Source: an uncultured Lachnospiraceae bacterium (GTDB lineage: Bacteria; Bacillota; Clostridia; Lachnospirales; Lachnospiraceae). Taken from it: a DNA stretch of 36,546 bases. Below are positions 32,548 through 36,546 of this stretch, piece by piece. The stretch spans positions 1 through 36,546 of the forward strand of contig URQQ01000041.1 in the NCBI GenBank assembly GCA_900549995.1, in the 5' to 3' direction. How positions within the stretch are numbered: the first letter of the stretch is position 1; every line of letters begins with the position of its first letter. A program made the translations under genes and the position numbers. Below the pieces are notes generated by a model. That model was not told where the DNA came from. It did no database searches and worked only from the letters and a program-made list of their open reading frames with translations.

Positions 32548-32688
32548 GGCAGACGCTGAGGCTTTCTGCTGCGGGGATTCATTCTGGATTACGTCGACAG
32601 ATCTTACAGTTTTCGGGAGATCTATCTCCGGAATGTTGCCGTCATCGTAACCGCCATTTTTATATTCATCCTGCTCAGGTTCTTTCAT
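32539..32688 (-). CDS. 49-residue acidic small protein, unknown
   Basis: A short minus-strand frame starts with the ATG at 32688, nine bases after a perfect AGGAGG (32703-32698), and ends inside the last codons of hemW. The peptide is hydrophilic and acidic at the start (MKEPEQDEYKNGGYDDGN) and likely disordered, with no membrane part or known motif. The frame stays open upstream to 32757, but only the inner ATG has a ribosome binding site. I recognise no family. Confidence 0.45.
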   Translation of the reverse strand: MKEPEQDEYKNGGYDDGNIPEIDLPKTVRSVDVIQNESPQQKASASASF

Positions 32689-32811
32689 TGATAAGGTCCT
32701 CCTTTGAATTTTGATAGTAGTCTGTGCAGGAAGATAGAAAATATACTGTTTCTTCAAAAGGACAATATTTTATAGTGGAAATTTATGAAAATTGTGATAG
32801 AATAGATGTAT

Positions 32812-32884
32812 GGGGGCGTGGCTCAGCTGGGAGAGCGTCGCGTTCGCAACGCGAAGGCCGAGGGTTCGAATCCCTTCGTCTCCA
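32812..32884 (+). tRNA. tRNA-Ala (anticodon CGC)
   Basis: The 73 bases fold into a standard cloverleaf: acceptor GGGGGCG with CGTCTCC, D-arm GCTC/GAGC, anticodon stem TCGCG/CGCGA around TTCGCAA, and T-arm with GTTCGAAT. The anticodon CGC reads GCG, and the G3-U70 pair needed for alanine identity is present. The CCA end is not encoded. A possible -10 box TAGAAT lies at 32798-32803. Confidence 0.93.
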
Positions 32885-32925
32885 TTGCATATTAACCGGC
32901 AGACTTCAGGACAGTCATGTGAAAA

Positions 32926-32966
32926 ACGGTGCACACCAAATTAAACAAGGTGTGTGCCGTATTTTT
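32926..32966 (+). terminator. Intrinsic terminator after tRNA-Ala
   Basis: ACGGTGCACACC (32926-32937) pairs with GGTGTGTGCCGT (32949-32960) over 12 positions, two of them G-U, and is followed by ATTTTTAT. It ends the tRNA transcript. Confidence 0.78.
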
Positions 32967-33070
32967 ATCTCATTTCATACTGTAAAGAAAAAACCAGGTA
33001 AAAGAGCATCCTCAGTCAAGCGTCATCTTGTCTGACATGGTATCCTGTAAAAAAAGGAGGTATTTTTATT

Positions 33071-33985
33071 ATGCACGCTTGGGAACAGATACAACAGACA
33101 CTGGATGAGATAGAAGATCATCTGTCTGAGGAGATCAATATTGAGGATCTGGCAAAAAAGGCTTCACTTTCTATATTTTATTATCAGCGGCTCTTCCGCC
33201 GTCTGGTGAAAAAACCGGTTGCAGAGTATGTGAAACTCCGCCGGATGGCGAGAGCTGCGGAACTTCTTCTTGAGAAAGAGAGACGCATACTGGACATCGC
33301 TTTGGAACTTGGATTTTCTTCACATGAACATTTTACACGGACATTTAAAGAGACCTTTGGCGTGACGCCGGACGAGTACCGAAGACATCCGCAGACGTTT
33401 AACCGTATGAATAAGCCGGAGCTTCTTCTTCATTATACTGTTGTGGATGAGAATGTACCGCTTATTACCGGGGGAATTGTTCTTGAGATCAGCAGACAGA
33501 ATCTGGATGAACCGCTATACTATGCCGGTATAGACAAAAAGATGCCTGTCGGGTTTATCGAGGGGCTTGGGGTTGAGTCGGGAACAGATCCTCTGTACGA
33601 GCTTTGGGAGACGGTACACGAACAGAAGAATCGCTTTATGCAGCTTTCTGACAGAGGTGAAGAAATCGGGGTGACACATCCATGTTCTGAGGAAGGATAT
33701 TTCAATTATTTTGCAGGGGCCAGGATTCAGGATTCTTCCGGTCCGGATGGTTTTCCAGTATGGACGCTTCCAAAAGGAGAATATATCGTATGTTCTTTTG
33801 AAGCGGAAAGTTTTGAGGATCTTGTTATGGATGCCCTGTATAAAGCAGAGCAGTATCTGTTCGGTGTATGGCTTCCAACACATCAGATTCAGACAGAACC
33901 ATTCTGCGCGGAACGCTATAAAAGCCATTCCCCAAAGACAACAAGTATGGAAGTATGGTTAAAACTCAGTGAGAATCATTTATAA
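33071..33985 (+). CDS. AraC-family regulator with GyrI-like ligand-binding domain
   Basis: A 304-residue regulator. The N-terminal third (about 8-108) holds the two AraC helix-turn-helix units, with INIEDLAKKASLSIFYYQRLF and DIALELGFSSHEHFTRTFKETFGVTP as the usual recognition segments in parts, followed by DEYRR. The rest (about 120-300) is an AraC_E_bind/GyrI-like domain, which in related proteins binds small hydrophobic or cationic drugs. AAAGGAGG lies before the ATG. It is a single-gene unit between the tRNA and hrcA. Its targets are not visible here, as no efflux gene is adjacent. Confidence 0.9.
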   Translation: MHAWEQIQQTLDEIEDHLSEEINIEDLAKKASLSIFYYQRLFRRLVKKPVAEYVKLRRMARAAELLLEKERRILDIALELGFSSHEHFTRTFKETFGVTPDEYRRHPQTFNRMNKPELLLHYTVVDENVPLITGGIVLEISRQNLDEPLYYAGIDKKMPVGFIEGLGVESGTDPLYELWETVHEQKNRFMQLSDRGEEIGVTHPCSEEGYFNYFAGARIQDSSGPDGFPVWTLPKGEYIVCSFEAESFEDLVMDALYKAEQYLFGVWLPTHQIQTEPFCAERYKSHSPKTTSMEVWLKLSENHL

Positions 33986-34071
33986 AAATCCCGTAGAATA
34001 TTAGATGACAGGATGCAGGGGGCAAAAGTCATCCAATTACATGAGAGCATGACATGAAATAAAATAAGAAG

Positions 34072-34116
34072 ATACAGCCGCTGTGAAGAAGAACTATCAC
34101 CTCACAGCGGCTGTAT
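34072..34116 (+). terminator. Long hairpin between the AraC-type gene and hrcA
   Basis: ATACAGCCGCTGTGA (34072-34086) and TCACAGCGGCTGTAT (34102-34116) form a perfect 15-bp stem with a 15-base loop. The tail (TACTGTTGCTTT) is only partly T-rich, but the position just before the hrcA promoter fits a terminator. Confidence 0.6.
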
Positions 34117-34170
34117 TACTGTTGCTTTAGGGGCATTAAAAAAACCTTTCTAAAAAATACATAAACAGTG

Positions 34171-34199
34171 TTGACAAATACCATGCCAAGTGATAGATT
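34171..34199 (+). promoter_or_regulatory. Sigma-A promoter of the hrcA-grpE-dnaK operon
   Basis: A perfect TTGACA (34171-34176), a 17-base spacer and TAGATT (34194-34199) lie directly before the CIRCE operator. Confidence 0.85.
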
Positions 34200-34213
34200 A
34201 ATAATCGTAGATG

Positions 34214-34240
34214 TTAGCACTCAAATATATCGAGTGCTAA
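34214..34240 (+). promoter_or_regulatory. CIRCE operator
   Basis: TTAGCACTC (34214-34222), nine bases, GAGTGCTAA (34232-34240): a perfect CIRCE element. HrcA binds it to repress the heat-shock operon, so the operon controls itself through the GroE-HrcA loop. Confidence 0.97.
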
Positions 34241-34269
34241 TAGAGGAAAACCTGGAAGGAGGCCAAAAG

Positions 34270-35313
34270 ATGCAGTCAAATCCAGAACTGGATGACAGGA
34301 AGATGAAAATTCTTAAAACTATCATCAAAACATATTTGGAGACTGGCGAACCGGTAGGTTCAAGGACGATATCGAAAGACAGCGACCTGAACTTAAGCTC
34401 CGCGACTATCAGAAATGAAATGGCGGATCTGGAAGACCTGGGCTACATTTTACAGCCGCATACTTCAGCAGGGAGAATTCCATCAGACAAGGGGTATCGC
34501 CTGTATGTGGATATGCTGATGGAGGAAAAGGAACAGGAAGTCACAGGCATGAAGGACAGAGTGCTTGAAAAGGTCGATAAACTTGACCAGCTTTTAAAGC
34601 AGGTAGCGAAAGTTTTAGCGATGAGCACCAATTATGCGACTATGATTTCTGCCCCAAGATATAACAGTAATAAATTAAAATTCATTCAGCTGTCACAGGT
34701 TGATGAAGATCAGATACTGGCGGTCATTGTGATGGAAGGCAACATAGTGAAGAATAAGATTGTGACAGTAGATCAGGAGCTGGGCAATGAGACAATGCTG
34801 AAGCTGAACATGCTGCTGAACACAAGCCTGAATGGGATGTCCGTCGAAGAGATCAATCTGGGAATGATTGCAAGGCTGAAAGAACAGGCCGGCATTCACA
34901 GCGAAGTGATCAGCGATGTGCTTGACGCAGTTGCCAACACGATTCAGCTGGACGAGGATATGGAGATTTATACAAGCGGTGCGACCAACATTTTTAAATA
35001 TCCAGAGTTGAGCGATAAGCAGAGTGCGCAAGAGATCATCAGTGCGTTTGAGGAAAAACAGCAGCTGGCCGAACTCGTTACAAGAACGATGTCGAGTGAG
35101 GAAAACAGAGGAATTCAGGTGTATATCGGAGAAGAGACGCCGGTTGATACAATGAAAGACTGCAGTGTAGTTACCGCGACTTATGAATTGGGCGAGGGAA
35201 TGCAGGGAACAATCGGAATTATCGGACCGAAACGAATGGATTACGAAAATGTCATGAAGCAATTGAAGACACTGATGGCAGAACTGGATGTAGTCTTTCA
35301 TAAAAAAGAATAG
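34270..35313 (+). CDS. hrcA: Heat-inducible transcription repressor HrcA
   Basis: The repressor of class I heat-shock genes, 347 residues. The N-terminal winged helix (about 8-100) has SSATIRNEMADLEDLGY and HTSAGRIPSDKGYRLYV, typical of HrcA; the GAF-like domain and the inserted dimerisation domain follow. The ATG at 34270 lies after GGAAGGAGG; the open frame continues upstream through the CIRCE site, which is not translated. It is the first gene of hrcA-grpE-dnaK, 16 bases before grpE. Confidence 0.96.
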   Translation: MQSNPELDDRKMKILKTIIKTYLETGEPVGSRTISKDSDLNLSSATIRNEMADLEDLGYILQPHTSAGRIPSDKGYRLYVDMLMEEKEQEVTGMKDRVLEKVDKLDQLLKQVAKVLAMSTNYATMISAPRYNSNKLKFIQLSQVDEDQILAVIVMEGNIVKNKIVTVDQELGNETMLKLNMLLNTSLNGMSVEEINLGMIARLKEQAGIHSEVISDVLDAVANTIQLDEDMEIYTSGATNIFKYPELSDKQSAQEIISAFEEKQQLAELVTRTMSSEENRGIQVYIGEETPVDTMKDCSVVTATYELGEGMQGTIGIIGPKRMDYENVMKQLKTLMAELDVVFHKKE

Positions 35314-35329
35314 AAAGGTGGCATAACCG

Positions 35330-36010
35330 TTGGATAAAGAGAAAGAGTTAAGTAAAGAAGAAGCAGTAAAAGAGGCTGTGGAAGAGGCAAAAAGAGCGGC
35401 ACAGGAGTGCGGTGAAGCTTGTCAGGAGACAGAAGAGCCGGCAGAAGAATGTGAATGTGAATGTGAAGATCAGGAAGAAAGTGATGTTCAGGAAGATACA
35501 CAGGAAGCTGAAGGAGATGAAGCAGCCGGAGATGAAAAGAAAAGCCGTCTTTTTGGAAGAAAGAACAAAAAGGATAAAAAAGACGAGAAGATTGAAGAGC
35601 TGACAGACAGAGTCACACGTCAGATGGCAGAGTTTGATAACTTCAGAAAGCGCACAGAGAAAGAAAAAAGCCAGATGTATGAAATCGGTGCGAAGGATGT
35701 AGTTGAGAAAATACTTCCGGTTGTAGATAATTTTGAAAGAGGACTGCAGGCAGTGCCGGAAGAACAAAGAGAAGATCCATTTGTAAACGGAATGGAGAAG
35801 ATCTATAAACAGATGATGACAGCTCTGGAAGAGATCGGGGTAAAACCGATAGAGGCAGTCGGCCAGGAGTTTAATCCGGATTTCCACAATGCAGTGATGC
35901 ACGTGGAGGATGAGGAACTTGGCGAGAATACAATTGCCGAAGAATTCCAGAAGGGTTATATGTACCGTGAGACAGTGGTAAGACACAGCATGGTAAAAGT
36001 TGCCAACTAA
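35330..36010 (+). CDS. grpE: Nucleotide exchange factor GrpE
   Basis: The exchange factor that removes ADP from DnaK, 226 residues. The first 85 residues are a very acidic, low-complexity tail rich in Glu and Cys (ECECECEDQEESD), longer than in most GrpE. The long dimer helix (about 85-140, with MAEFDNFRKRTEKEK) and the beta-wing (NPDFHNAVMHVED, GYMYRETVVRHSMVKV) follow. The start is TTG at 35330, eight bases after AAAGGTGG. The cysteines in the tail (five) are unusual and may bind metal or be chance. Confidence 0.94.
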   Translation: MDKEKELSKEEAVKEAVEEAKRAAQECGEACQETEEPAEECECECEDQEESDVQEDTQEAEGDEAAGDEKKSRLFGRKNKKDKKDEKIEELTDRVTRQMAEFDNFRKRTEKEKSQMYEIGAKDVVEKILPVVDNFERGLQAVPEEQREDPFVNGMEKIYKQMMTALEEIGVKPIEAVGQEFNPDFHNAVMHVEDEELGENTIAEEFQKGYMYRETVVRHSMVKVAN

Positions 36011-36022
36011 ATAAGGTATACC

Positions 36023-36042
36023 GCATATCTTTTCAGATATGC
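36023..36042 (+). other. Hairpin between grpE and dnaK
   Basis: GCATATCT (36023-36030) and AGATATGC (36035-36042) form an 8-bp stem with a TTTC loop. There is no T-run, so it is more likely a processing or stabilising structure in the operon mRNA than a terminator. Confidence 0.45.
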
Positions 36043-36104
36043 TCTATATATAAATTAATTGCAGGTAATAAGAGAAAATCAGAATAAATCAGGAGGAATC
36101 TATC

Positions 36105-36546
36105 ATGGGTAAAATTATAGGTATTGACTTAGGAACAACAAACAGTTGTGTAGCCGTTATGGAAGGCGGACAGCCAGTTGTTATTGCAAATACAGAAGGA
36201 GCAAGAACAACACCGTCTGTAGTAGCGTTCACAAAAACAGGAGAGCGTCTTGTCGGTGAACCTGCAAAACGTCAGGCAGTCACAAATGCAGATAAAACAA
36301 TCTCTTCTATTAAAAGAGATATGGGATCAGACAAAAAAGTAGCAATTGATGATAAGAAATATTCTCCGCAGGAAATCTCAGCAATGATTCTTCAGAAAAT
36401 GAAATCAGACGCAGAAGACTATCTTGGAGAAAAAGTGACAGAAGCTGTTATCACAGTACCGGCATATTTCAATGATGCACAGCGCCAGGCTACAAAAGAT
36501 GCTGGTAAGATTGCAGGACTTGATGTAAAACGTATCATCAACGAGC
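36105..36546 (+). CDS. dnaK: Chaperone protein DnaK (5' part, cut by window end)
   Basis: The first 147 codons of Hsp70. IIGIDLGTTNSCVAVMEGG is the phosphate-1 loop of the ATPase domain, and VITVPAYFNDAQRQATKDAG the connect segment after it. A perfect AGGAGG lies eight bases before the ATG. It is the third gene of the CIRCE-controlled operon, 94 bases after grpE. The frame is open to the window end. Confidence 0.97.
   Translation, partial: MGKIIGIDLGTTNSCVAVMEGGQPVVIANTEGARTTPSVVAFTKTGERLVGEPAKRQAVTNADKTISSIKRDMGSDKKVAIDDKKYSPQEISAMILQKMKSDAEDYLGEKVTEAVITVPAYFNDAQRQATKDAGKIAGLDVKRIINE

Noticed and set aside
32812..32884. tRNA-Ala as integration site of an element
   Set aside because: No integrase gene and no direct repeat of the tRNA 3' end were found in the window.
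32724..33035. 103-codon plus-strand open frame across the tRNA
   Set aside because: It runs straight through tRNA-Ala and its terminator and has no family match; it is open by chance.
34693..35301. 202-codon minus-strand frame opposite hrcA
   Set aside because: No motif or ribosome binding site; shadow of hrcA.
35348..35986. 212-codon minus-strand frame opposite grpE
   Set aside because: It is the reverse of the Glu/Lys-rich grpE coding strand, which yields Phe/Leu/Ser-rich translation without stops. GrpE is certain.

Overview
The window reads as chromosome of a Gram-positive, spore-former-type anaerobe, most likely a gut Lachnospiraceae (Clostridia). The grounds are AGGAGG-type ribosome binding sites, frequent TTG/GTG starts, a CIRCE-controlled hrcA-grpE-dnaK operon, the Firmicutes housekeeping order (holA, lepA, hemW, hrcA, grpE, dnaK), and protein sequences that resemble clostridial families. 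The genus cannot be fixed from sequence alone.

Layout: (1) 1-3031, housekeeping genes holA and lepA. (2) 3180-4702, an NCS2 xanthine/urate-type permease with its own strong promoter. (3) 4725-5259, a decayed DUF4160 gene followed by an intact DUF2442 gene. (4) 5385-10841, minus strand, one operon of a YheO/DauR-like regulator, ygeX, ygeY, ygeW and arcC. (5) 11192-16978, plus strand and divergent from the regulator, ssnA, ygfK and a dihydropyrimidinase-like hyuA/hydA. (6) 17208-27110, plus strand, a molybdenum-hydroxylase block: an XdhC-like protein, yqeC, a yqeB-mocA fusion, a selenium-dependent xanthine dehydrogenase (xdhD type), a MoeA-like protein, modA, modB, modC and a short ModE-like regulator. 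(7) 27215-27410, a tiny transcription unit for a 31-residue membrane peptide. (8) 27409-31082, minus strand, a two-component system with an uncharacterised membrane-anchored protein and a VanY-type carboxypeptidase. (9) 31354-36546, hemW, a small antisense-strand ORF, tRNA-Ala(CGC), an AraC/GyrI-like regulator, then hrcA, grpE and the start of dnaK.

Regions 2 and 4-6 together look like an anaerobic purine (xanthine/uric acid) degradation system of the kind already reported in gut anaerobes. The permease would bring in the purine. XdhD and YgfK would carry out redox chemistry on the ring. SsnA, HyuA and YgeY are hydrolases suited to opening and trimming the rings. YgeW would move a carbamoyl group to phosphate, ArcC would turn carbamoyl phosphate into ATP, CO2 and ammonia, and YgeX would split 2,3-diaminopropionate into pyruvate and ammonia. 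The mod, moeA, mocA, yqeB, yqeC and xdhC genes supply molybdate and mature the Mo/Se cofactor. The order of steps is inference.

The most notable points are the placement of this ~28 kb block between lepA and hemW (neighbours in many Firmicutes), a yqeB-mocA gene fusion, an XdhC protein with its two domains in reversed order, a YgfK whose domains look like a reshuffled dihydropyrimidine dehydrogenase, a palindrome-rich divergent control region, and a small self-contained gene for a membrane peptide.
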